11,732 nucleotides of DNA from an uncultured Chloroflexota bacterium (GCA_937942935.1 CALDGT010001029.1:1-11732); one strand, 5' to 3'; positions 1-7,516 are shown, counted from the first letter of the stretch. The notes: generated by a model not told the origin, from the sequence alone. Made by a program: numbers and translations.

Positions 1-32
1 GCGTAGTGGCTTGATATATCAAGCCACTACGC
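1..32. repeat. Perfect 32-bp palindrome
   Basis: Two 16-base arms (GCGTAGTGGCTTGATA and its exact reverse complement) meet with no spacer. As RNA this would fold into a hairpin with the central TATA bases as loop. No T-run follows on the plus strand, so it is not a textbook intrinsic terminator. It may end an upstream gene that lies outside the window, be a genomic repeat, or bind a dimeric protein. The left context is missing, so these cannot be told apart. From 33 to about 115 nothing else is evident except a weak -10-like TATACA at 92-97. Confidence 0.8.
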
Positions 33-130
33 AACATAATTCTTCGCTACACATTTTCCCCTCATGTAAGAAAGCCCAATGGTAAATCTTCTATACAGTT
101 AGATATGTGCTTATTAGGAGGATGATTCAA

Positions 131-415
131 ATGGCAAAAGCGATATGGAATGGTGTTGTTTTGGCAGAAAGCAATAAAACCATCATCGTAGAAGGCAATC
201 ATTACTTTCCCCCAGAATCTGTAAATATGGAATATTTCAAGCCGAGTGATACCCATACCACTTGTCCATGGAAGGGATTAGCCAGTTATTACACCATCGA
301 AGTAGATGGCAAAACCAATCCTGATGCGGCGTGGTATTATCCCACCCCAAAAGAAGCCGCCAAGCATGTGACAGGGCGTGTCGCATTTTGGAAGGGCGTC
401 ACAGTCGAGAGTTAA
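131..415 (+). CDS. DUF427 family protein
   Basis: A 94-aa protein recognised as DUF427 (Pfam NTP_transf_9), a small beta-rich domain of unknown biochemical role; the Pfam name should not be read as a demonstrated nucleotidyltransferase activity. Seen: the family-typical CPWKGLASYYTI stretch (residues 45-56), followed by AWYYPTPKEAA (67-77) and a WKGV segment near the C-terminus. The length is that of a complete single domain. The start at 131 is preferred over in-frame ATGs at 107 and 122 because a perfect AGGAGG (116-121) lies 9 bases before it and the protein then starts as family members do. A weak TATACA (92-97) could be its -10. It appears monocistronic, since a strong terminator follows 7 bases after the stop. 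Confidence 0.88.
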   Translation: MAKAIWNGVVLAESNKTIIVEGNHYFPPESVNMEYFKPSDTHTTCPWKGLASYYTIEVDGKTNPDAAWYYPTPKEAAKHVTGRVAFWKGVTVES

Positions 416-422
416 AAACAGC

Positions 423-448
423 AAACCCCTCGTCATGAGGGGTTTTTT
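423..448 (+). terminator. Intrinsic terminator after DUF427 gene
   Basis: A 9-bp stem AAACCCCTC / GAGGGGTTT with a 5-base loop runs into a T6 tract on the plus strand. It isolates the DUF427 gene from the tRNA that follows. Confidence 0.9.
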
Positions 449-470
449 CATGGTGATATATCCCAATTTG

Positions 471-479
471 TGCTATAAC
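471..479 (+). promoter_or_regulatory. Extended -10 promoter of tRNA-Sec
   Basis: TGCTATAAC has the form TGnTATAAC, an extended -10 with TATAAC at 474-479. No convincing -35 is seen. Transcription would begin near 486-487, that is at or next to the first base of the mature tRNA, implying a very short or absent 5' leader. Confidence 0.5.
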
Positions 480-486
480 AGTGTGT

Positions 487-580
487 GGGAGTGGTTGTGT
501 CCCGGTGGATGCCACAGTCTTCAAAATTGATGGTAGGTTGTTCTGCAAGCTACGGTGGGTTCGACTCCCATCCGCTCCCG
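487..580 (+). tRNA. selC: tRNA-Sec (anticodon TCA)
   Basis: Selenocysteine tRNA that reads UGA with SelB. Seen: an 8-bp acceptor stem (487-494 with 572-579, one T-G pair) and discriminator G580; a 6-bp D stem (497-502/507-512) closed by a 4-base CGGT loop; anticodon loop CTTCAAA with TCA at 521-523; a long variable arm (533-553); and a 5-bp T stem (555-559/567-571) around TTCGACT. The 8+5 acceptor/T geometry, 6-bp D stem and UCA anticodon together are diagnostic of bacterial tRNA-Sec and closely follow E. coli selC. The anticodon stem has one A-A mismatch at its base. CCA is not encoded. SelA, SelB, SelD and a selenoprotein are not in the window but are expected elsewhere. No terminator separates it from the following NTPase gene. 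Confidence 0.93.
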
Positions 581-606
581 TCTTAAGCACATTTTAGGAG
601 GCATTC

Positions 607-2706
607 ATGTCCCAAGACCCGCAACTTCCAAAAGCAACAGATGAATTTGAATCAGATTCTCTGATGAGCAACGATGCACGTTCACTCCAAGCCGATAAAC
701 CCCTCACAGACCCCACATACGACTTGCTCAATTATGATGGATTTGCCACCACACTCGCCAGCAGTATTCAGACGATGATGCCCCCAGAAGGCTTGGTTAT
801 GGCAATTTATGGACCTTGGGGCGCGGGCAAAACCACGCTGGTGGAATTTACGCTACATCATCTCGAAAAAATCGCCATCGAAAATCGTCCTATCATCGTC
901 CGATTCAATCCGTGGTGGTTTTCTGGGCATGAGAATCTCATTCGCATTTTTTTTGAACAAGTCCAAATCTCGCTCCGCAACAAATTAGAACAACGCTTTT
1001 ATGCAGGCTTAGATATTATGCGTGAATTGGGACGCATGGTATCGAAAACCCCAATCCGTACGGTGCGGATGACGGGGACAATTGCGGGGAACTTACCCAC
1101 CCCAATGGATGATGATGTAATCGCCATCAAAAAACAGGTAGCTGACCGCCTTCGCAAACAAAATCGGCGCATTTTGGTCGTCATTGATGATATAGACCGT
1201 TTAATGGGCGAAGAAATTCGTCAATTATTCACCGCCATCAAAGCCATTGCCGACTTTCCTAATGTCATTTATTTATTGGCATTTGACCGCGATGTCGTCC
1301 TCAGTTCACTGAGCAAAGCACTAGGGTATCCCGCCGATGACTATCTCGAAAAAATTGTCGAAGTCGGGTTTAGCTTGCCTCTCACCGACCACTCCGAGAT
1401 GTTACGCTTGATGTCTGAACAAATAGATGCCCTCATCGGCGAAACACCAGAACGCGATTTATTTGATATATCGTTATTCGGAAAAGTTAATTATTTAGGC
1501 GATGTTCATGAATTTATCAATACCCCGCGCGATGTGTTACGCCTCATCAATACCCTCAGCGTGACCTTTCCCGCCGTAAAAGAGGTGGTTTACCCACCCG
1601 ATTTTGTGACCATTGAAGCCTTGCGTGTGTTTATGCCTGATGCGTATGAAGTCATCCGCCGAAATAAAATTTTGCTCACAGGTACAAAAGCCCTGCCAGC
1701 CCATCAACAATTTTTGGAGTTGTTGGTAAACCAATTCGCTGATGATGAGTTGCTACGGCGTATTTTGATTGGTCTATTCCCCAAATTCACCGCCGATTAC
1801 ACCGCTTCTAGTGAACGGATATGGCGCGAGCAGAAGCGAATCTGCTCACCCGATTGTTTTGACCAATATTTCCGCTTCTCTATCCTCAATAACACACTTT
1901 CTGAAGTGGAATTGAATATTATTCTCTCCGCAGGAGAAGATAAAAAGCGTATGGGCGAAATGGTGGTAGCATTTGCCCATCAAAATCCGCCTCGTGTGGG
2001 GGCATTATTGCGAAAATTACGTGATAATGTTGGCAATGTGCCAATGGCAAACTTGCGCCCCATGATAGAAGCCTTTTTAGATATTGGCGACCAACTTATC
2101 AATTTAGAACCACCTGTCGCGTATCGGCGTTACGATTCTAATCGCGCAGAATTGGTGCAATTACTCCTCAAATTATTACGCCGTACCGACCCCAATAGTC
2201 ACGCTAATATTTTAGAGATGGGGCTTAAAAATGGGGCATCAAACCTTGTGCCGATTACCCTGATTTTCACCATTGGACAATTGAATGGCAACTACGGTTA
2301 TTTGGGCTTTGTGGATGAGCGTGACCGTGTGGTGAATGTGACCGATTTGCCCCGTTTGCACCATATTGTCATCACCAAAATCGAAGCAGTTGTGAATGCC
2401 CCGAATTTTATTCAAACCCGCGACTTTTTGGATGTGGTATATATGTGGCTCAAAATCGCGCCCGATTCGGCACAAGTTTGGCTCAATAAAACACTTGAAA
2501 CACCCAAGCATCTCGCCTATTTCATCCGCCAATTCATGACCACACTCCCTAGTGGGGAGGTGATTATCAGCGATGATATTGAGCATTACATGCACTTGAG
2601 TGAATTGGTGAGTCGTGCCAAGACCATGCAAGAGACCAATGGGTTTACAGGGGCAGATATGGCGATTGTGCGTGTCTTTGTGGATACAGTCAGCAAACAA
2701 ATATAA
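607..2706 (+). CDS. KAP family P-loop NTPase
   Basis: A 699-aa protein of the KAP family (PF07693), a STAND-like P-loop NTPase class that in bacteria includes PifA of plasmid F (phage exclusion) and many uncharacterised proteins. Seen: Walker A GPWGAGKT (69-76), the KAP-typical FNPWWFSG (100-107), Walker B ILVVIDDIDR (189-198), YLLAFDRDVV (222-231), then DDYLEKIVEVGFSLP (244-258), also typical. The C-terminal 400 residues are alpha-helical in character with no domain I recognise. Many KAP proteins carry membrane helices inserted in the P-loop domain; I see none here, so this one is probably cytosolic. Start: AGGAGG at 596-601, 5 bases before ATG. It lies 26 bp behind tRNA-Sec and may be read through from that promoter. 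A defence role is possible from the family but not shown here. Confidence 0.88.
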   Translation: MSQDPQLPKATDEFESDSLMSNDARSLQADKPLTDPTYDLLNYDGFATTLASSIQTMMPPEGLVMAIYGPWGAGKTTLVEFTLHHLEKIAIENRPIIVRFNPWWFSGHENLIRIFFEQVQISLRNKLEQRFYAGLDIMRELGRMVSKTPIRTVRMTGTIAGNLPTPMDDDVIAIKKQVADRLRKQNRRILVVIDDIDRLMGEEIRQLFTAIKAIADFPNVIYLLAFDRDVVLSSLSKALGYPADDYLEKIVEVGFSLPLTDHSEMLRLMSEQIDALIGETPERDLFDISLFGKVNYLGDVHEFINTPRDVLRLINTLSVTFPAVKEVVYPPDFVTIEALRVFMPDAYEVIRRNKILLTGTKALPAHQQFLELLVNQFADDELLRRILIGLFPKFTADYTASSERIWREQKRICSPDCFDQYFRFSILNNTLSEVELNIILSAGEDKKRMGEMVVAFAHQNPPRVGALLRKLRDNVGNVPMANLRPMIEAFLDIGDQLINLEPPVAYRRYDSNRAELVQLLLKLLRRTDPNSHANILEMGLKNGASNLVPITLIFTIGQLNGNYGYLGFVDERDRVVNVTDLPRLHHIVITKIEAVVNAPNFIQTRDFLDVVYMWLKIAPDSAQVWLNKTLETPKHLAYFIRQFMTTLPSGEVIISDDIEHYMHLSELVSRAKTMQETNGFTGADMAIVRVFVDTVSKQI

Positions 2707-2715
2707 TTATTCTGT

Positions 2716-2741
2716 GGTGGCGGGTGATATTATCCGCCACC
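2716..2741. terminator. Bidirectional terminator between convergent genes
   Basis: GGTGGCGG (2716-2723) pairs with CCGCCACC (2734-2741) across a 10-base AT-rich loop. It sits between the convergent stops at 2706 and 2751. T-rich sequence follows on the plus strand and the stem can serve both directions. Confidence 0.75.
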
Positions 2742-2750
2742 TTGTTCCAT

Positions 2751-3491
2751 TTATTTTTTAATCACAATATTGATTTGGTTCACACCCAATGATAATGGTG
2801 TCCATGTGGTGCGTGTAACCACTTGGGCAAAGGCGGGCAATCCAAACATGCCAAATTGCACCACTTTGGGCAGAATTGGCAAATAGGGGACATCCCATAA
2901 GCCATCACCAAATTGCCGTTTGACCGTGAACCCCGCTTCTTGGCACCAATTTTTCCATACCGATGGCACTTGGCAATTGATATGTGTTTTATCTTTGCCA
3001 ATAGCATCATTCTCACGGTCTTTGAAACGCCTAAAACTGTATTCAGGGTGGGGTGTTGCGAATAAAAATAAGCCATTGGGTTTGAGTAGCCGATACACCT
3101 CGCGGATGGTTGCTTGTGGGTCTGGCAGATGCTCAACCAAATGTAATGCCACCACCGCGCTAAATGTCCCCGCCTCAAATTGGCTAATATCTGCCACATC
3201 CATTTGATAGGCTTCGGCTTTTGGCGCATTAATCTTGGTTTGCTCAATACTATAATCAATCAGGTCAATGCCCACACACGCATATTCCTCTTGGAGCAAT
3301 CCGAGCAAATGTCCCAATCCACACCCCAATTCAAGCAATTTTCCGCCATCGCGCGGGGCAAATCGGCGCACAAGACTAGCATAATAGCGCCGAGCAAACC
3401 AATACATGCTAAAGCGCCCTAAATCTCTATCGGAATAATTCCATTTTTCAAAATATTCGCGGGTATAGTGTGCGCGTGGGTTATTATCCAT
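2751..3491 (-). CDS. Class I SAM-dependent methyltransferase
   Basis: A 246-aa Rossmann-fold methyltransferase of the Methyltransf_11/UbiG-like type, using S-adenosylmethionine; the substrate is unknown. Seen: motif I LLELGCGLGHLL (52-63), the acidic residue after beta 2 in GIDLIDY (D76), MDVAD (97-101) for adenine contact, ALHLVEHLPDP (115-125) as motif post-I/II, and LLKPNGLFLFATP (135-147). The N-terminal YFEKWNY-type lead-in and C-terminal hydrophobic stretch are common in methyltransferases acting on lipids, quinones or glycans, but no substrate should be assigned. Its Shine-Dalgarno is weak (GAGAAAG). It has its own likely promoter 67 bases upstream, just past the aldolase stop, so it need not be cotranscribed with aldolase. 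Confidence 0.87.
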   Translation of the reverse strand: MDNNPRAHYTREYFEKWNYSDRDLGRFSMYWFARRYYASLVRRFAPRDGGKLLELGCGLGHLLGLLQEEYACVGIDLIDYSIEQTKINAPKAEAYQMDVADISQFEAGTFSAVVALHLVEHLPDPQATIREVYRLLKPNGLFLFATPHPEYSFRRFKDRENDAIGKDKTHINCQVPSVWKNWCQEAGFTVKRQFGDGLWDVPYLPILPKVVQFGMFGLPAFAQVVTRTTWTPLSLGVNQINIVIKK

Positions 3492-3520
3492 GATTTATTC
3501 TTTCTCAATATCAAACACGA

Positions 3521-3544
3521 AAGGGCGCAACACTGTGCGCCCTT
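3521..3544 (-). terminator. Hairpin between aldolase and methyltransferase
   Basis: AAGGGCGCA / TGCGCCCTT form a 9-bp stem with a 6-base loop. On the minus strand it lies 25 bases after the aldolase stop and 30 bases before the methyltransferase start. Only a short T-poor tail follows (TTTCGTGTTTG). It may terminate aldolase transcripts, or, given the promoter at 3558-3566, act as a leader hairpin or attenuator for the methyltransferase. Confidence 0.55.
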
Positions 3545-3557
3545 ACATATACACCCC

Positions 3558-3566
3558 ATTATATCA
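3558..3566 (-). promoter_or_regulatory. Extended -10 promoter of methyltransferase
   Basis: The minus strand reads TGATATAAT, a perfect extended -10 (TGnTATAAT), two bases past the aldolase stop codon. Transcription would begin near 3551, upstream of the hairpin at 3521-3544, giving a leader of about 60 bases. No -35 is evident, which is normal for extended -10 promoters. Confidence 0.6.
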
Positions 3567-3568
3567 GA

Positions 3569-4699
3569 TTACGCAATGGTCACATCATCGCACAGATACA
3601 CATCTTGAATGGCTTGGAGCAATGCCGCGCCTTCTGCCATTGGGCGTTGGAAGGCTTTACGACCAGAAATCAGCCCAGTTCCGCCTGCACGTTTGTTGAT
3701 GACGGCGGTTTGAATGGCTTCTGCGAAATCGTTATCACCACTCGCACCACCAGAGCTAATGAGACCAATGCGCCCCATATAACCGTTTGCCACTTGGTAA
3801 CGGGTGAGGTCAATCGGATGGTCGCTGGTCAATTCGGTATAAATACGTTCATCCAATTTGCCATACGATGACCCGCCTGTATTGAGTGCCTTAAAGCCAC
3901 CATTGGTCACGGGTAATTTTTGTTTGAGGATGTCGGCTTGGATGGTCGCGCCTAAGTGGTTGGCTTGGCTCGATAGGTCGGTGGATGTTTCGTGATTGAC
4001 ACCATTCACCTTGAATTGTGGATTCCGCATATAGCACCACAACACGGTTGCCATGCCCAATTCATGAGCATACGCAAAGGCAGAAGCCACTTCTACCAAT
4101 TGGCGGGCGCTTTCTGGGCTACCAAAATAAATGGTTGCGCCAACAGCCACAGCACCCATATTCCACGCTTCTTTAATTGTCCCAAACATGATTTGGTCAA
4201 ATTTGTTGGGATAGGTGAGCAGTTCATTATGATTAATTTTGACCATGAAGGGGATTCTGTGGGCATATTTCCGCGCCACTGCACCCAACACACCAAAGGT
4301 AGAGGCTACCGCATTACAACCGCCTTCGATGGCGAGTTCAACAATTTTGGCGGGGTCAAAATATTCTGGATTGGGGGCGAATGATGCGCCTGCCGAGTGT
4401 TCAATCCCTTGGTCAACGGGCAAAATAGAGACATAGCCCGTATTTGCCAGCCGTCCTGTACCAAACAATTGCCCCAAACTACGCAAAACTTGTTGGCTAC
4501 GGTCTGTTTGTGTATATACCGTGTCCATAAAATCGGGGGAGGGCAAATACATTGTTTCTTTGGGAATTGTGGCACTTTTGTGATTGAGTAAGTAATCCGC
4601 TTGGCTACCCAATGCTTCTTCGATTTTATCAATCGTATAGGTCACTTTGGGTTTTGGGAATTTACTTTTAGCTTTGGATTTTGTCCGTTCTTTAAGCAT
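3569..4699 (-). CDS. fbaB: Class I fructose-bisphosphate aldolase (FbaB/DhnA type)
   Basis: Cytosolic aldolase that splits fructose 1,6-bisphosphate into dihydroxyacetone phosphate and glyceraldehyde 3-phosphate by a Schiff-base mechanism; it serves glycolysis and gluconeogenesis. The 376-aa product aligns over most of its length with E. coli FbaB as I remember it: SILPVDQGIEHSAGASF (91-107), VKINHNELLTYPN (153-165), MGAVAVGATIYFGS (181-194), SSQANHLGATIQADILKQK (243-261), GGASGDNDFAEA (318-329) and the C-terminal DDVTIA. The Schiff-base lysine is probably within ILKQK (257-261). A basic N-terminal extension of about 20 residues is unlike E. coli. The start at 4699 is chosen over ATG 4729 because AGGA (4709-4712) precedes it properly and the predicted transcript starts near 4725, downstream of the longer start. 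Confidence 0.93.
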   Translation of the reverse strand: MLKERTKSKAKSKFPKPKVTYTIDKIEEALGSQADYLLNHKSATIPKETMYLPSPDFMDTVYTQTDRSQQVLRSLGQLFGTGRLANTGYVSILPVDQGIEHSAGASFAPNPEYFDPAKIVELAIEGGCNAVASTFGVLGAVARKYAHRIPFMVKINHNELLTYPNKFDQIMFGTIKEAWNMGAVAVGATIYFGSPESARQLVEVASAFAYAHELGMATVLWCYMRNPQFKVNGVNHETSTDLSSQANHLGATIQADILKQKLPVTNGGFKALNTGGSSYGKLDERIYTELTSDHPIDLTRYQVANGYMGRIGLISSGGASGDNDFAEAIQTAVINKRAGGTGLISGRKAFQRPMAEGAALLQAIQDVYLCDDVTIA

Positions 4700-4731
4700 G
4701 ACTGCTGTCCTTTCAACTGAATAACGCATCT

Positions 4732-4760
4732 ATTTTACCCGATAGCGATATGAGTGGCAA
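4732..4760 (-). promoter_or_regulatory. Sigma70-type promoter of aldolase gene
   Basis: On the minus strand TTGCCA (4755-4760) and TAAAAT (4732-4737) are separated by exactly 17 bases. The -10 lies in GGGTAAAATAGA, which recurs upstream of the TPR gene. The expected transcription start is near 4725, about 26 bases before the chosen ATG. Confidence 0.75.
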
Positions 4761-4777
4761 ATGAGGAACAACATGGA

Positions 4778-4830
4778 TTTTTGGGGAAAAATAGCATATT
4801 GCATAGTATTTTGGGGATGAAAATAGATAT
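4778..4830. repeat. Imperfect tandem repeat upstream of aldolase promoter
   Basis: TTTTGGGGA followed by AAAATAG and an AT-rich tail occurs twice, at about 4779-4800 and 4809-4830, 30 bases apart (three helical turns). It lies just upstream of the aldolase -35. It could be a pair of regulator binding sites or simple sequence drift; no regulator is known for it here. Confidence 0.4.
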
Positions 4831-4861
4831 TTAGTGGTTTGTGGTGGGGTTATCTATATGT

Positions 4862-4990
4862 GGCGGGACATACGGGCGCGTTGCACCCTAGTACCCGCCC
4901 TACCAATTGCCTGTTTTATCCCCCAAAAATCAATTGTTTTGTAGGGCGGGACTTGCATCGCGTATGTCCCGCCGTTTTACCGCCCTACAA
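4862..4990. repeat. REP-like nested inverted-repeat element
   Basis: GGCGGGACATACG (4862-4874) is exactly complementary to 4961-4973. Inside it, CCCGCCCTAC (4894-4903) is complementary to GTAGGGCGGG (4941-4950), which can also pair with CCGCCCTACAA (4980-4990). Read on opposite strands, 4862-4909 and 4931-4973 are two degenerate copies of one unit of about 45 bp (GGCGGGACATACG, spacer, CCCGCCCTAC, then a CAATTG end). This is the form of a bacterial interspersed palindromic repeat or non-autonomous mobile element. It ends 14 bp from the TPR stop and may also act as its transcript end. It fills most of the gap between the aldolase and TPR genes. Confidence 0.75.
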
Positions 4991-5004
4991 TTCAAATTGT
5001 TTAT

Positions 5005-7398
5005 TTATGGATTCGGTGTTGGTGTCACGGCTTGCGCGGTTGCCGTTGCAATAAATTCTGCGGTAGCGGTGCGTTCTGCGCTAATCGTGGCGGTTGCATC
5101 CAATACCGTTTGGGTGGCAGTTTGGGCGGTGGCAGTGGCTTCTGCACGCACATTTTGAATCGTGACCACTCGCGCCAAAACATCGTCCATAAACGGATAA
5201 TCAAATACTTCATCCCATGTGATGAGCCATTCATAATCGGCTAGGGCAGATGTCGCATCATCGCGTGCCTCAAAAATGAGGGCGCGTAAATAACGCCGAC
5301 TGCCTGTTTCTAAAACATCCAAAGAGCGATTAATCGTGGTGAGTGCATCATTCAAATTGCCCAATACCAAATGCGCCCGCGCCCGATATTCATCGGCAAT
5401 CGGGATTAATTCGGCAGGAATATCATTCCCAACCCGATTCAATAATCCGAGTGCAGAGCTATAGGTTTCTGTATCACCAGATTCAGCCGTATCCATCAAA
5501 ATCCGCGCCAAATACAAATTGACTTCGCTATCACTGACCGCACCCGAACCGAGCAATAATGCGGAATCGGCTTCGACTGTTTCATAATCACCAGAGGCAT
5601 ACGCCATCCGCATCCGCAAGACGCGCACTGTAATATCATCACGCAAATTCAGCGATTCGGTCAAATCGGCTAATGCGGCAGAGAACCGCCCTTCATTGAT
5701 ATATAAATTCGCCCGCGACAGATAAATATCTGCCACCACATCGCGCTTGCCCCCAATTTGCAAGGCAAGGTCATAGACACTGAGCGCGAGGTCGGGTTTG
5801 CCTTCTGCTTCGCGGGCATTCCCCAATTGGCGGTGAGCTTCGGCGCTATTTCGCAAATAAAACAGAAAATCTTGGCTATAAATCACAGCACGTCCGGGGT
5901 CTCCGAGTGCGATTGCCGCCTCAATCCGTATGCCATGACCGCGTTCAATGAATGGATTCAGATAAACCGCCAAATATCCCTGATATTCTGCCAAATCATA
6001 AGCCACACGAGCACCCTGTGCATTGCCTTCTAATGCTAATCGTCTGGCTTGTGCCAAATACACCTCGCCTTTTTGAATAACGAGCGCGACATTGGTCTCT
6101 AAGCCTTGTATTTGTTGGGCGGCGGTAAGCCGTGTGATAGCATCGCTATATTTACGTTCCAAAACAAAGGCTTCTGATAAAGTGATATGCGCCTCAACAA
6201 AAGTGGGGAAGGTCTCTAAAATCGTTTCTGACCGTTCTTTGATGAGTACCACCAACCGATTCACCTCATTCGCAATGCCCCGCACTTGGGCATTTTTGGC
6301 TTGTCGGATGAATACTTGTGCAAACCCCAAATTGATGAGTGGGGAATATTGGCGTGCATCATCTCGTGAGATGGCATTTGGGCTGGATGTATCATTTAAG
6401 CGGGTTTCGGCTTCGGTCAAAATAGCGAGTGCGCTGGCATAATCGCCTTGTTGAGCATAAGCCATCGCTTGCAAATAAGCAGGATATGGGTTAAATAATC
6501 CACCCAATCGCGCTTGTTCGGTGGCGGCGAGTGGCAAGGCGACATCGGGTTCATTTTTTTGGAGTGCCACAACCGCCGTAGATAACCCGCTATTGAGTTG
6601 CGCGGGCAAATAAACTGCCGTGGGTAATGGAGTCCGTTCTTCTACGCCTGTGGGCCACGCCACCAATTCAAGTTGTGGATTCGGCGATGGCGTCGGCGTG
6701 AATGTCGGCTCTTTAGTGAAATCTTTTGTGGGTGATGGTGTCGGCGTAAAACCGGGTGTATTGGTGGGCGTATTGGTGGGTGTAGATGTTGGCAGACGTG
6801 GTGTGGGAGATGCGCCAAAGACAATTAACTGAATTTCTGGGCTATTGCTCACCACAACCGCCGAAATTGCGACGATAATCACCAAAAAGGTCGCAATCGC
6901 CGCGCCGATTTGTGAGCGTAATACCCAAATTTCGCGCTCACCCGCCCGATTTTTTTCTTTCGATACCCATTTCACTTTTTTACTAGGGTTGCTTTGGGCT
7001 TGGTAGGCTTGGAGCAATTCGGCTAATGCCGCCTGATTTTGGGCAATTTTTTCGGCATTAGGAATCGGGATAGACGCATCACCAACCCCTTCATCATCAT
7101 CTGCAAGAGATTGCGCCAATGAACCTCGTTGTGGCACTAATTTGGATGGGTCTACACCAAAAGCCCGCACTGCTTTGAGCGCCATCTCATTATTTGGGTT
7201 AATCTCTAACACTTTTTGCAAGCATAATAAACGTTCTTTTTTCTCTTTTAACACACTAGCCAACCATAGCCAACCATTTTCGCTATGAGGATTGAGTCGT
7301 AAGGCATTTTGAAGCAACTTGCGGGCTTCATCTTTATTGCCAGCTTTTGCCGCCAAAATCCCCCGTTCTTCTAATTCACGCGCTTTGTCATCGGACAT
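5005..7398 (-). CDS. Membrane-anchored TPR protein with Thr-Pro linkers
   Basis: A 797-aa protein not assignable to a named family. Layout: N-terminal TPR units in the cytosol (about 4-75, including AKAGNKDEARKLLQNALRLNP); an acidic/Gln-rich link; one membrane helix (about 163-184, IGAAIATFLVIIVAISAVVV) preceded by basic residues; a Thr-Pro-rich linker (197-240); then a long C-terminal region (about 255-740) of degenerate TPR repeats (QQGDYASALAILTEAETRL, GKPDLALSVYDLALQIG and others); and an Ala-Thr-rich coil ending TPTPNP. The basic side facing inward predicts that the large TPR domain is extracellular. This build is frequent in Chloroflexota. It probably scaffolds protein contacts across the membrane; partners are unknown. 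AAGGA (7410-7414) lies 11 bases before the ATG. It has its own promoter and follows a terminator, so it is likely monocistronic. Confidence 0.85.
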   Translation of the reverse strand: MSDDKARELEERGILAAKAGNKDEARKLLQNALRLNPHSENGWLWLASVLKEKKERLLCLQKVLEINPNNEMALKAVRAFGVDPSKLVPQRGSLAQSLADDDEGVGDASIPIPNAEKIAQNQAALAELLQAYQAQSNPSKKVKWVSKEKNRAGEREIWVLRSQIGAAIATFLVIIVAISAVVVSNSPEIQLIVFGASPTPRLPTSTPTNTPTNTPGFTPTPSPTKDFTKEPTFTPTPSPNPQLELVAWPTGVEERTPLPTAVYLPAQLNSGLSTAVVALQKNEPDVALPLAATEQARLGGLFNPYPAYLQAMAYAQQGDYASALAILTEAETRLNDTSSPNAISRDDARQYSPLINLGFAQVFIRQAKNAQVRGIANEVNRLVVLIKERSETILETFPTFVEAHITLSEAFVLERKYSDAITRLTAAQQIQGLETNVALVIQKGEVYLAQARRLALEGNAQGARVAYDLAEYQGYLAVYLNPFIERGHGIRIEAAIALGDPGRAVIYSQDFLFYLRNSAEAHRQLGNAREAEGKPDLALSVYDLALQIGGKRDVVADIYLSRANLYINEGRFSAALADLTESLNLRDDITVRVLRMRMAYASGDYETVEADSALLLGSGAVSDSEVNLYLARILMDTAESGDTETYSSALGLLNRVGNDIPAELIPIADEYRARAHLVLGNLNDALTTINRSLDVLETGSRRYLRALIFEARDDATSALADYEWLITWDEVFDYPFMDDVLARVVTIQNVRAEATATAQTATQTVLDATATISAERTATAEFIATATAQAVTPTPNP

Positions 7399-7434
7399 AA
7401 GACCATCATCCTTCTGATAATATGAATGAATGAG

Positions 7435-7446
7435 TCTATTTTACCC
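7435..7446 (-). promoter_or_regulatory. Promoter of TPR gene
   Basis: The minus strand reads GGGTAAAATAGA, identical to the aldolase promoter core, with -10 TAAAAT at 7438-7443. No good -35 lies at 17 bases. The expected start is near 7431, 33 bases upstream of the ATG. Confidence 0.6.
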
Positions 7447-7483
7447 TGTTATGGGCAGAAATAGCGACATTTGGTGATAAATA

Positions 7484-7516
7484 AAAAACCGAGCCATTTA
7501 TTTAGACTCGGTTTTT
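7484..7516 (-). terminator. Intrinsic terminator of phosphoesterase gene
   Basis: AAAAACCGAG / CTCGGTTTTT form a 10-bp stem with a 13-base loop. Read on the minus strand it ends in a run of Ts and lies 32 bases after the phosphoesterase stop. The A-run on the other side means it could also work on the plus strand. Confidence 0.88.

Noticed and set aside
399..590. Minus-strand open frame of 63 codons over the tRNA
   Set aside because: It is the antisense reading of the terminator and tRNA-Sec; such frames across tRNAs are a known artefact and there is no ribosome site.
2239..2700. 153-codon open frame antisense to the KAP NTPase
   Set aside because: Composition is Cys/His-rich and unlike a folded protein; it lies wholly inside a well-supported gene on the other strand.
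2780..3259. 159-codon open frame in a second minus-strand frame of the methyltransferase
   Set aside because: Overlaps the methyltransferase, which has clear motifs; the shadow frame has none.
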